NCBI RefSeq assembly: GCF_020171725.1
Contig: NZ_JAIVAJ010000010.1
Location: 1 to 64,000, forward strand
Length of the DNA stretch: 64,000 nucleotides
Reading direction: 5' to 3'
Origin: Halobacillus litoralis
GTDB taxonomy: Bacteria > Bacillota > Bacilli > Bacillales > Halobacillaceae
In this document: positions 49,984-58,615 of the stretch, piece by piece
How positions within the stretch are numbered: position 1 is the first letter of the stretch
Layout of the letters: the number at the start of each line of letters is the position of its first letter
Notes under the pieces: generated by a model
What the model was told of the DNA's origin: nothing
The model's input: only the letters and a program-made list of their open reading frames with translations
The model's database searches: none
Position numbers and translations under genes: made by a program

Positions 49984-50875
49984 AGTACGCAGTGTAACGA
50001 AGACTTTTGAAAAAGAGACCGTCCTGGACGATGTCAGCTTCTCCGTCAAGCGTGGCTCCATCTACGGGCTGCTTGGTTCGAACGGCGCTGGTAAAACGAC
50101 ATTGATGCGGACGATTGCCGGCATTCTTAAACAAAAATCCGGTGACGTCAACGTACTGGGAGAGCCTGTATTTGAAAATGAATCGATCAAAGAGAAGCTT
50201 GTCTTCTTGCCGGATTCACTCTATTTCCTTCCTCAGTACACAGTCAAACAGATGGCCCGCTACTATCAGGGTGTCTATGGAACATGGAACGAAGAACGTT
50301 ACCAGAAATTAAAACAAGTATTCCGGTTGGAAGAAAAGAAGAAAATCAGTCAGTTCTCCAAAGGAATGCAGCGCCAAGTCGCCTTCTGGCTTTCGCTATC
50401 TGCTATGCCGGATGTATTGATCCTTGATGAACCGTTCGACGGACTGGATGCGGTCATGCGCCAGCAAATCCGTAACCTGTTGATCCAGGATGTGGCCGAA
50501 CGCGAAATGACGATTTTGATCTCATCCCATAACCTGCGCGAAGTAGAAGATATTTGTGACCACGTCGGTATTTTACATAAAGGGCAGGTTCTCCTTGAGC
50601 GGGACTTGGATGATTTGAAATCAGATATTCATAAAGTCCAAGTCGCATTCAAACAGGATCAGGACGCTCTTCTTAAGCGTGATCTCGATATTCTCCATGA
50701 AGAGAAGCGGGGAACGGTAAGACTGCTTTTCGTCCGAGGTGACGAACAGAAGGTGACCGAAACAATCAAGAGCTATCAGCCTGTCATCTTCGATCGTCTT
50801 CCGCTGACGCTGGAAGAGATCTTCATCTACGAAATGGGAGGTGCTGGTTATGCCATCGAAAACGTCCTGGTTTAA
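49973..50875 (+). CDS. ABC transporter ATP-binding protein (YtrB-like)
   Basis: The 300-residue ATPase has Walker A GSNGAGKTTL (near residue 33), signature FSKGMQRQVAF (a non-canonical LSGGQ), Walker B VLILDEPFDGLD and the switch histidine in ISSHNLREVE. An extra C-terminal domain of about 80 residues follows, as in bacitracin/YtrB-type exporters. It pairs with the permease gene that overlaps its 3' end and is co-regulated by the YtrA-like repressor. Confidence 0.92.
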   Translation: MMIEVRSVTKTFEKETVLDDVSFSVKRGSIYGLLGSNGAGKTTLMRTIAGILKQKSGDVNVLGEPVFENESIKEKLVFLPDSLYFLPQYTVKQMARYYQGVYGTWNEERYQKLKQVFRLEEKKKISQFSKGMQRQVAFWLSLSAMPDVLILDEPFDGLDAVMRQQIRNLLIQDVAEREMTILISSHNLREVEDICDHVGILHKGQVLLERDLDDLKSDIHKVQVAFKQDQDALLKRDLDILHEEKRGTVRLLFVRGDEQKVTETIKSYQPVIFDRLPLTLEEIFIYEMGGAGYAIENVLV

Positions 50876-52853
50876 AAAAGAGTTGTTCAAGCAGGATTTC
50901 CGGAATGTCGGATGGATCGGGATTATCTATTTCGTAGGCCTATTCTTCATTATTCCAATGTCGTTGATAATGGATTTGGATGAGGTGAGGCGGGGCTTAG
51001 AGTATGAACATGGACTGTTCTCTGTACTATTTGCTTTCTACCTACAAACTATATTGGCGATAGTTGCCTCTTTGTTCATGTCGATTTTCCTGATGCGGTA
51101 TATGCACGTGAGATCCTCATCAGATTTCATTCACAGCCTACCGATCAAAAGGGAGAAGTTGTTTACGTACCGACTCTTATCAGGGATTGTTCTTCTATTG
51201 ACCCCAATCTTCCTGATTACCTTGATCATGCTCATTTTCCATTGGTCGATGGATGTAAGCTATTACTACGATTTGGCTGATATAGGACAATGGACGCTCT
51301 TTATGGTCGCGCTTACTCTACTCGTGTTTATGAGTGGTATTTTCGTAGGGAGTGTTACGGGGTTGTCAGCGGTGCAAGGTGTCCTGACCATCATTCTGCT
51401 ATTACTTCCAATGGGGCTGTTCACCATCATCACCTTTAATGTGAGCCTCTTTACAACTGGGTTAGGACCAGACTTATGGGATGGAAGGAATTTTTACTAT
51501 TTATCACCCATAACGGACACGCTCAGCTTTAATGGGTATTCTGGCAGTGAAGAACCATTACCTGCCGAGTATATGCATCAACTTGTCTATCTGATCATTT
51601 CGGTTGTGTTCTATTTCTTAGCCCGCTTCTCTTATAAAAGAAGAGCGCTGGAAACAACGTCACAGGCTATTTCAGTATACTGGTTGAAGCCGATATTCCT
51701 CTTATGCACGATGCTTTGCTTTTCGTTAACATTCGGTTGGGCATTCGCTTCTGAACAAAGCTACGCATGGCTTGTAGCGGGATACGTAATCGGTGGCATC
51801 ATCGGCTTTGTTTTACCGGCGATGTTACTCGAGAAAACGTGGCGGATCTTCAACCTTCGTCAACTGAAAAAAATCGGAGTGTATGGAGTTGGAGTAGGAC
51901 TGTTGATTGTTCTCCTGCCTCTCCTATGGAAGCCCTATGAAACCTATATACCGGAAGTAGAAGAAGTAGAGAGTGTGTTCTATGGTACATCTCACCATGA
52001 CTATCGGAATTACAAAAGAAGTGACCGTGATGCTCTTATGACGTCCAGCGAATCCATTCAAGCGACCCAGGAATTACAGGAAGCCCTTATAAACCAAGAA
52101 CAAGGTTTCGTGCCGGATGGGTATCCGCGCTTTATCCATTACAATTTGAAAAATGGAAAAGAAGTCACCCGTCAATATTATGTCGAGGAAGACAAAATTA
52201 AAGAAGAGATGGCCGCTCTTGTAGAAACAAGAGATTACAAGGAACTGGCTTATCCGATTACGAGCTTGCAAGCGGAAGAAGTTAGAACGTTAGAAATCGC
52301 ACCTGAATTCTTCGGCTATTCTACGAGAGCCAAGTTGAACGATACAGAAGAAATAGAAGGCTTGCTTGAGGCTATGAGAACGGACCTCTTCTCCTTGTCC
52401 TATGAAGATTTGAATACAAATGATGGCGCACCCAGTCATGTTCAGATCGATCCTCTTCAGCCAAGGCAGATGCTCAATTACGATTTAAATTACAATCTAT
52501 CCATCGACCAATCGTACACAAACACAATCGATTGGTTGAAAGAAATCGGGCAATACGATGAGGCCCTTCTGCAGACAGAGGAGATTGACCGCGTAGAGTT
52601 TTATCGATGGGATACAGACTTTGATCATTCGAATGATATGTGGGAGGCAATCAAAGGCAAGGAAGGATTGAATCCTTTCACCATTACGGATCCTGAAGAG
52701 ATTCATGAGACCATCGGGCTTGAAAGTACGTGGGAAGACCGTGATTATCTGATGGTCATTTTTCCTGAAAACGACGAAGAATACACGGAATACACACAAT
52801 CAGCTTCACGCGATGACGTTCCCGCATTTGTAGCGGAACATTTCAATGAATAG
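50850..52853 (+). CDS. ABC transporter permease with large extracytoplasmic domain
   Basis: The 667-residue protein has about eight to ten transmembrane helices in its first 370 residues. Then follows a polar domain of nearly 300 residues, rich in acidic residues and Tyr, probably outside the membrane. This resembles YtrC/YtrD-type permeases carrying DUF6449-like C-domains. I placed the start at ATG 50850, 6 nt after GGGAGGTG, inside the 3' end of the ATPase gene. Substrate unknown; envelope stress or antibiotic resistance is the likely context. Confidence 0.82.
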   Translation: MPSKTSWFKKELFKQDFRNVGWIGIIYFVGLFFIIPMSLIMDLDEVRRGLEYEHGLFSVLFAFYLQTILAIVASLFMSIFLMRYMHVRSSSDFIHSLPIKREKLFTYRLLSGIVLLLTPIFLITLIMLIFHWSMDVSYYYDLADIGQWTLFMVALTLLVFMSGIFVGSVTGLSAVQGVLTIILLLLPMGLFTIITFNVSLFTTGLGPDLWDGRNFYYLSPITDTLSFNGYSGSEEPLPAEYMHQLVYLIISVVFYFLARFSYKRRALETTSQAISVYWLKPIFLLCTMLCFSLTFGWAFASEQSYAWLVAGYVIGGIIGFVLPAMLLEKTWRIFNLRQLKKIGVYGVGVGLLIVLLPLLWKPYETYIPEVEEVESVFYGTSHHDYRNYKRSDRDALMTSSESIQATQELQEALINQEQGFVPDGYPRFIHYNLKNGKEVTRQYYVEEDKIKEEMAALVETRDYKELAYPITSLQAEEVRTLEIAPEFFGYSTRAKLNDTEEIEGLLEAMRTDLFSLSYEDLNTNDGAPSHVQIDPLQPRQMLNYDLNYNLSIDQSYTNTIDWLKEIGQYDEALLQTEEIDRVEFYRWDTDFDHSNDMWEAIKGKEGLNPFTITDPEEIHETIGLESTWEDRDYLMVIFPENDEEYTEYTQSASRDDVPAFVAEHFNE

Positions 52854-52865
52854 AGGTCGATCAAT

Positions 52866-53369
52866 ATGGACAGTTCATTCAATAACCTTTATACCGAACA
52901 CTATAACCGCGTCTATTACGCTGCCTTAAAGATGACCAGGGATTCCAGCCTGGCAGAGGATATCCTGCAGGAGACCTTCATCAAAGCCCATGACAGAATG
53001 GATGAAATTAAGGATGAAGCCAAAGTAGGAGCCTGGTTGTCGACGATTGCCACTCGAAAAGCGATCGATTGGCTTAGGAAGGAGAAGCGGCTTGTCACCC
53101 TTCCGATAGAAGAGCTTCCCTTTAAGGATGCCACGCTCGATGTCGAAGACGTAGTCGAGCAGCGCCTTCAAATCGAGGAGACGTTCCATGCGATTTCCAC
53201 CCTTCCTCCGAAACTGCGAATCGTCCTGAAGCTCAGCTGTCTGGAGGGGAAGCGGGAAAAAGAGATTGCCGAGGAGCTCGGACTTACGCAAGCTTGCGTG
53301 AAGTCCAGGCTGTACCGAGCCAGGGCGGCGATGAAGTCGGAAGCCATAAGAGTGATCCACACGGCGTGA
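52866..53369 (+). CDS. ECF-type RNA polymerase sigma factor
   Basis: The 167-residue protein has sigma region 2 (YNRVYYAALKMTRDSSLAED, ILQETFIKAH, WLSTIATRKAIDWLRKEKR) and region 4 (LPPKLRIVLKLSCLEGKREKEIAEELGLTQACVKSRLYRARAAM). It resembles the small ECF group of bacilli (SigV/SigX/YlaC-like). No anti-sigma gene with a Zn motif or membrane anchor follows. It lies 12 bp after the ABC permease, so it may belong to that operon. Confidence 0.88.
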   Translation: MDSSFNNLYTEHYNRVYYAALKMTRDSSLAEDILQETFIKAHDRMDEIKDEAKVGAWLSTIATRKAIDWLRKEKRLVTLPIEELPFKDATLDVEDVVEQRLQIEETFHAISTLPPKLRIVLKLSCLEGKREKEIAEELGLTQACVKSRLYRARAAMKSEAIRVIHTA

Positions 53370-53394
53370 AGAATCATTGAATAACTGTCTATAC

Positions 53395-53428
53395 GAGAAG
53401 TCCTGTCTAAGACGGGGCTTCTTTTTCT
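53395..53428 (+). terminator. Terminator after the ECF sigma gene
   Basis: AGAAGTCCTGTC pairs with GACGGGGCTTCT (one mismatch region) around TAA and is followed by TTTTC. Confidence 0.75.
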
Positions 53429-53440
53429 ATGAAAAATAAA

Positions 53441-53472
53441 GAACCGCACCATTTAAGGTGCGGTTTCCTTCT
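53441..53472 (-). terminator. Terminator of the PCYCGC lipoprotein gene
   Basis: GAACCGCACC and GGTGCGGTTT pair across ATTTAA, with an A/T-rich tail on both sides, so it can work in both directions. Confidence 0.85.
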
Positions 53473-53473
53473 T

Positions 53474-53944
53474 TTATGAAACAGCCGGCGTTGGAGTAGG
53501 CTTAGCGTAGCCTTCTTCATAAGCGGCATCGATATTTTCCCGAATCTCTTTAATCGAATGCCCATCCTGATAGTCGATGATCGCTTTCGCTGCGATATCC
53601 AGACATGCGGCACATTTCGTTGCATGGTCATCCCACACGACGGCGCCGGAGTCCTTGTTTTCATAAATGAAACAATCATAATTATTCCGGTGACCTACAC
53701 TGTCTCCACATCCGCAGTAACAGGGGATCTGTTGAAGCAGATCCTGGCTCTGCCCTACCGCTGTATATAATAATTGCATATCCTCAGGTTTTTCTTCTAG
53801 AAATGACGGGAGTTCAGAAGCAGCTGCCGTTTCCACGCGAAGATCGCCATGGGCGTGGTGCGCCTCTTCTTCTGTGTTAGACGAACAACCCGCAAGCGCG
53901 GTTCCGACCAACAGTATGATCATCATAAAGATGGGTAACCTCAC
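53474..53944 (-). CDS. PCYCGC-motif lipoprotein
   Basis: The 156-residue protein has a signal peptide with lipobox LAGC (Cys20), so it should be lipid-anchored outside the membrane. Its core contains IPCYCGCGDSVGH, the motif that names the family, and a second Cys pair CAACL. There is an HHAHG segment after the signal. A metal-binding or redox role is suspected but unproven. The start is GTG at 53944. It is a single gene bounded by a terminator. Confidence 0.88.
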   Translation of the reverse strand: MRLPIFMMIILLVGTALAGCSSNTEEEAHHAHGDLRVETAAASELPSFLEEKPEDMQLLYTAVGQSQDLLQQIPCYCGCGDSVGHRNNYDCFIYENKDSGAVVWDDHATKCAACLDIAAKAIIDYQDGHSIKEIRENIDAAYEEGYAKPTPTPAVS

Positions 53945-54038
53945 AAGTATCGCATCCTCTCTATTCTTCTTTTTCCATCATATAGAGAAGAGGAATACGA
54001 ATCAATCCTTTCATAAAAAGGTTACCAACTTCGACACA

Positions 54039-55673
54039 TTACTTACCGAACGAAGATAGAAACTTCACGCGATCTCCCATCGGAGGCACGTTATCATCCA
54101 CGAGCGCAATTTCCAAAACAGCCGGTCCGTTTCCATTTAACAAGTGTTCAATCGTATCCGCCTGCAGATCTTCCATCGAATCAATCCGCGCAGATGGAAT
54201 GCCCATCGACTCCGCCATAGCCGTAATCCGTACAGGTTCCTGAGAAAAACTTTCATGTGCACGCTTGTACTGGAGCGCATGTCCATGATGGACCATCCCG
54301 AGCCGGGCATTGTTCATGACGACAAACAAAACAGGTACATTGTATTCTTTCGCCGTCAGCACTTCCATGCCGTGCATGAAGAAGCAGCCATCCCCGGTGA
54401 TGCAGACCGTTGGGCGTTCAGGGTCAGCAAGTTTTGCCCCAATGGCACTGCCGATTCCACTCCCCATCGCACCGAAGTGAACATTGATATCGAACGAATC
54501 ATAAGTCGGAACCTCCATATGATGAATCACATAAGCCATGAATTCTCCAATATCGATCGTGTACCTCGTCGTCGCCGGCAGCATCTCCTGCAGAGACATC
54601 AAGACATTGCGCGTATTGTAAGCTTCATCGGTATCCTTCGAGGGACGGACTCCTCCTTTATGAGGCGCCCATTCATAGCCTCTATGCTTCAGCTCCGCAT
54701 TCATAGCCGAAATCGTCAAATCCATATCTCCATGCACCGCAAGATCAATCGGATACTTCCGGTTGAACACGCACGCATCGAAATCAACTTGAATCGTGTA
54801 GCGGTTTTCATTAATTTTCGGATTATAGTTATTCGTTGCCGTTTCACCGAGACTCGAACCAAGAATCAAAACAGTCTCGGCCTCACCCTCGTGAATGAAC
54901 GAAGAAGCCGATTCATGTCCCGCAAAACCGAAGATCCCCTTCAACAGTGGATGATCATCAGGAATCAAGCCCTTCGCCTGAGGAGAGGTCACAATCGGCC
55001 AGTTCAACGTCTCCGCAAGCTTTAGCACATCATTCACCGCACCACGAATCCCTTGCCCAGCAAAGATATAACCACTCCTGCTCTCAGCCAGCACATCGAC
55101 AACCCTGCGAATCGTACGATCATCCGTAATCAACGGAGGACGCATCGGGAACGCCGGCAGCTCCTGAAACGGAACAGACGTCAATTGCACATCAATCGGC
55201 ATCGCAATATGGACCGGACCCGGAACCCCCGACAAAGCAATCTCCACCGCCTTATGAATCTCCGGCAGCAAATCCTCCGCCCTGTCCACACGCGCACTGT
55301 ACTTCGTCACCGGTTGATAAATCGGATCCGCGTGAAGCTCCTGAGAAGCATTCAATCCCACCGTCTCAGTCGGCACCGCTCCTGTTAAAAATAAAATCGG
55401 CAGGTGTTCACGCATCGCGTTGGCGGCTCCAGTGACAAGGTTGGTGCCCCCGGGGCCACTGCTTCCGATACAGACACTAAGAGACCCCGAATACTTCGCA
55501 TAGGCCGCTGCCATATAAGAGGCAGCGCCTTCGTGCTTCGTCACAATCGGCGTAATCGACGGAGTGTCGTATAATTCATCAAAGAAAGCATTCACAGAAC
55601 CGGCGGGAATACCGAATACATACGAAACATCACCAGAAACCAAATAATCTAATACAGCACGAACTGATTTCAT
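54039..55673 (-). CDS. Thiamine-pyrophosphate-dependent decarboxylase/synthase (acetolactate synthase-like)
   Basis: The 544-residue protein has the three-domain TPP enzyme layout. The N-terminal PYR domain has GIPAGSVNAFFDELY and the cofactor-activating Glu in VTKHEGAASYMAAAYA. The middle domain has ILGSSLGETATNNY. The C-terminal PP domain has GDGCFFMHGME...NNARLGMVHHG (GDG-x~25-N). It resembles acetolactate synthase large subunits and benzoylformate decarboxylases, but no small subunit is nearby. It begins 4 bp after the stop of the GGDEF-EAL gene, so they are co-transcribed. Confidence 0.88.
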   Translation of the reverse strand: MKSVRAVLDYLVSGDVSYVFGIPAGSVNAFFDELYDTPSITPIVTKHEGAASYMAAAYAKYSGSLSVCIGSSGPGGTNLVTGAANAMREHLPILFLTGAVPTETVGLNASQELHADPIYQPVTKYSARVDRAEDLLPEIHKAVEIALSGVPGPVHIAMPIDVQLTSVPFQELPAFPMRPPLITDDRTIRRVVDVLAESRSGYIFAGQGIRGAVNDVLKLAETLNWPIVTSPQAKGLIPDDHPLLKGIFGFAGHESASSFIHEGEAETVLILGSSLGETATNNYNPKINENRYTIQVDFDACVFNRKYPIDLAVHGDMDLTISAMNAELKHRGYEWAPHKGGVRPSKDTDEAYNTRNVLMSLQEMLPATTRYTIDIGEFMAYVIHHMEVPTYDSFDINVHFGAMGSGIGSAIGAKLADPERPTVCITGDGCFFMHGMEVLTAKEYNVPVLFVVMNNARLGMVHHGHALQYKRAHESFSQEPVRITAMAESMGIPSARIDSMEDLQADTIEHLLNGNGPAVLEIALVDDNVPPMGDRVKFLSSFGK

Positions 55674-55677
55674 ACGT

Positions 55678-58479
55678 TCACCTCTTTGGTTTGATTATGG
55701 AAACTTGGTCTAGAAATTCATCTTCCGGAATCGGGGGACTGAAGTAGAACCCTTGAATCAAATGGCATCCTTTTTTATTCAAATAATTAGCCTGTTCGGC
55801 TGTTTCCACACCTTCTGCAATGACTCCAATGTTCAAGTTTTGAGAGAGGGAAATGATGCTGTCTGTAATTGCAGATTGGCTGGAGTCGGTTGTCAGCTCA
55901 TCAATAAACGATTTATCAATTTTCAAGACGTCGACCGGAAAGTCCTTCAAATAGCCCAGCGAGGAGTAACCGGTTCCAAAATCATCAATGGAAATAAGCA
56001 CCCCGAGCTGCTTCAACTGTTTGATCGTCTCGAGCGTTTGCTCGGTGTTGTGAATGATTAGGTTCTCCGTCAGCTCGAGTTCAAGTAGTTCAGCCGGAAG
56101 GCCGGTATCACGCAAGATTTGAGCTACGATATCCACTAGGTTCTTCTGGTTCAGCTGTTGAGGGGACAGGTTGGCGGACATCACCATTTCCCGGAATCCC
56201 TGATCATACCACTTCTTACGCTGGCGGCAGGCTTCCTTGATGACCCATGTTCCGAGCTTCGCAATAATTCCCGTTTCTTCGGCTAGTGGGATGAAGGTTT
56301 TGGGTGGCAGTAAACCGAAGGACGGATGTTCCCATCGGATCAAGGCTTCCATTCCGACAACTTCCATTGTTCTCATATCAACCTTTGGCTGGTAGTGGAG
56401 GACAAACTCCTCTTCTTGCTCTAGCGCTTTGAACAGATCATTTTCAAGCTGGATTCTCTCAAGAGAATTGCTTTCCAGTTCATCTGAATAGACTTGGAAC
56501 TGATTTCCTGTCCGTTCTTTCGCTCGGTACATCGCGGCATCAGCGCGCTTTAATAGCTGTTCAGCGTTTAAGCCGTGGTCCGGATACAGGCTGATTCCGA
56601 TACTCGTTTTGACGGAAATCTCCTGCTCATGGATATGACACGGGGCGACAAAGGCTTCTAAGATATTCTCAGTAATTCCTTTCACTTCTTCCATGTTGGA
56701 TACGTTCGGAAGAAGGATGACGAACTCATCGCCACTTTGTCTAGAGACTGTGGCTTCCTTAGGCAGTACGCCCTCAAGTCTTTCGGCAACCTGTCTTAGA
56801 ACGGAATCTCCGAAGCTGTGACCGAATGTTTCATTGATCTGCTTGAAGCGATCCAAATCCAAAAAGAGGACAGCTAGTAGGCGTTCTTGTGACTCTGCAT
56901 AAGCAAGGGCCTGATTAAGACGGTCCTGAAACAGGGTTCTGTTTGGAATGTTCGTGACGCTGTCATAGTACGCATGATACTTGATCTGTTCTTCCATTTG
57001 TTTTCTTGCCGTAATGTCTTTCAGTGTGACCACATACCCAACGACGTTTTGGTCGATCTGTTGGGGGGTGATCATATATTCAGCCGGGAATGTCTTCCCG
57101 TTCTTCTTAATGAAAGTGCGTTCGAGCCTCTTATGGTTGTTGTAATGAATCTCATCATAGAAAGAGGCGCTATCCTCTTGGTCGACACCTAAAATGTGAC
57201 TGAGAGAGGCTCCTTTCATTTCATCTGTGCTGCTGTAACCGAGGATGCTTTTAGCGGAAAGGTTGGAGAAAGTAATGGTTCCCTCTAAATCCATTCCGAA
57301 TATGCCTTCACCTGCTGAATCCAAAATCAGTTCTTTTTCCTGACTGATCTGCTTCAGCTCTGAGAAAGCCTGTTCTAATTCTTCTTTCTTTTTCCTTACT
57401 TCGGACGTTCGGTCCTGTATGATCAATTCCTGCTTTTCCATGTACGTTAAATTGAATAACACTGGAGCCGTTGCATCGACAATGGATTCTACTAACTGCA
57501 TGCTCGATCTCGAATAATGCGTCGTCGTCTCTCCTAATTGAACGACGGATACGGTTCCGAGAACATCTCCCATGGTGATGAGGGGGAGGATATAGATGCT
57601 TTTGATGTTGAAGTTGCGGCATACTTCCATGTTTGGCCTGGGGTCCTGATTGACGTCCGGTACGTACAAGGATTCTTTTTTACTAATCACCTCTATAAAC
57701 AGAGGATCTTCTTCAAACTTAACATTCAACCGTTTATGTTGCTCTTTCCACTCCGCTTCATTCCAGTCGCTGTTCGAGCTCAAACTCGTAGGCGTAATCT
57801 GCCGTTCGGCGACAGGGTCGAGGAAGTGGGCGGCGATGTTATGGTTGTCGAGTACTTCACCGACGTAGCGGAAGCAGATATCAAGCGCCTCCTGGATCGA
57901 GGAGCTGAGTGAGAGTTCTCTTGTCACGTTTAGAAGCAGTTGTTTCTCAGAAATGAGCTTCTCTTTTCGCTTCAGATCATTCGAATTCCGAATGGCGACA
58001 GCGGCCATATTGATGTAGGCCTGGATGGATTCAATTTCAGATTCATTCAAGTTCATGGGGATACCGTAATCAAATAGGAAGGCAAGTCCGTACAAGTGGT
58101 TCTCGTGAATGACTGGGGCGACGAGTAAAGATGTGATTTTGAACGCTTTGATCGCTCGTTTGTCAGGGCGGTCATCCTTTGAAGTGTCTGGGATGTAAAT
58201 CGTCTGCCCGGTCTCAATCACTTCTTTTGCAAGACGGTCATAGGCAGGGTCTACGACATGCATATCAAGCGTCATGCCATTAATGGTTTCGGGTTTTCCG
58301 ACAAATCCCCGATACGTTCCATCATCTTGTGGTAAATAAATACCGACCGAATCACATTGGACAATTTCTTCCGAGATGGCTGTAACGACATGCATAAGAA
58401 CTTCGCGTAAATCGAGCTTCGTATTAATGAGTTTGGTGATTTGCGCAAGGCGGGAGTATCTGGATTGTTCATCAGCCAC
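55678..58479 (-). CDS. GAF-GAF-PAS-GGDEF-EAL cyclic-di-GMP protein
   Basis: The 933-residue protein has two GAF domains (about residues 15-175 and 195-350), a coiled-coil linker, a PAS domain (about 385-490, with FGMDLEGTITFSNLSAKSILGYS), a GGDEF domain and an EAL domain. The cyclase site reads RQSGDEFVIL, so the first Gly of GGDEF is Ser. The EAL domain looks intact (MEALIRWEHP, LELTENLII, DDFGTGYSSLGYL). It is probably mainly a c-di-GMP phosphodiesterase with sensor input. The GTG start follows TTGGAGG by 8 nt. No membrane segment is visible. Confidence 0.92.
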   Translation of the reverse strand: MADEQSRYSRLAQITKLINTKLDLREVLMHVVTAISEEIVQCDSVGIYLPQDDGTYRGFVGKPETINGMTLDMHVVDPAYDRLAKEVIETGQTIYIPDTSKDDRPDKRAIKAFKITSLLVAPVIHENHLYGLAFLFDYGIPMNLNESEIESIQAYINMAAVAIRNSNDLKRKEKLISEKQLLLNVTRELSLSSSIQEALDICFRYVGEVLDNHNIAAHFLDPVAERQITPTSLSSNSDWNEAEWKEQHKRLNVKFEEDPLFIEVISKKESLYVPDVNQDPRPNMEVCRNFNIKSIYILPLITMGDVLGTVSVVQLGETTTHYSRSSMQLVESIVDATAPVLFNLTYMEKQELIIQDRTSEVRKKKEELEQAFSELKQISQEKELILDSAGEGIFGMDLEGTITFSNLSAKSILGYSSTDEMKGASLSHILGVDQEDSASFYDEIHYNNHKRLERTFIKKNGKTFPAEYMITPQQIDQNVVGYVVTLKDITARKQMEEQIKYHAYYDSVTNIPNRTLFQDRLNQALAYAESQERLLAVLFLDLDRFKQINETFGHSFGDSVLRQVAERLEGVLPKEATVSRQSGDEFVILLPNVSNMEEVKGITENILEAFVAPCHIHEQEISVKTSIGISLYPDHGLNAEQLLKRADAAMYRAKERTGNQFQVYSDELESNSLERIQLENDLFKALEQEEEFVLHYQPKVDMRTMEVVGMEALIRWEHPSFGLLPPKTFIPLAEETGIIAKLGTWVIKEACRQRKKWYDQGFREMVMSANLSPQQLNQKNLVDIVAQILRDTGLPAELLELELTENLIIHNTEQTLETIKQLKQLGVLISIDDFGTGYSSLGYLKDFPVDVLKIDKSFIDELTTDSSQSAITDSIISLSQNLNIGVIAEGVETAEQANYLNKKGCHLIQGFYFSPPIPEDEFLDQVSIIKPKR

Positions 58480-58572
58480 GACAAAAACCTCCAATGCTAG
58501 TTGTATTGGTGAACACTTCGACATAAAATGGAAGAATCCTTCAAATTACGTGATGTTTTTTAGATATAATAA

Positions 58573-58609
58573 AAAAATAGCACTTAAGCATGGCTTAAGT
58601 GCTATTTTA
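58573..58609. terminator. Strong hairpin terminator upstream of the signalling gene
   Basis: AAAATAGCACTTAAGC and GCTTAAGTGCTATTTT form a perfect 16-bp stem with a 3-nt loop. It lies downstream of the minus-strand chromate transporter gene, which it should terminate. Confidence 0.9.
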
Positions 58610-58615
58610 TGTCAT

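Noticed and set aside
54144..55025. Plus-strand frame of 293 codons
   Set aside because: It is fully antisense to the TPP-enzyme gene, which has clear domain motifs; the composition is Arg/His-rich as typical for a shadow frame.
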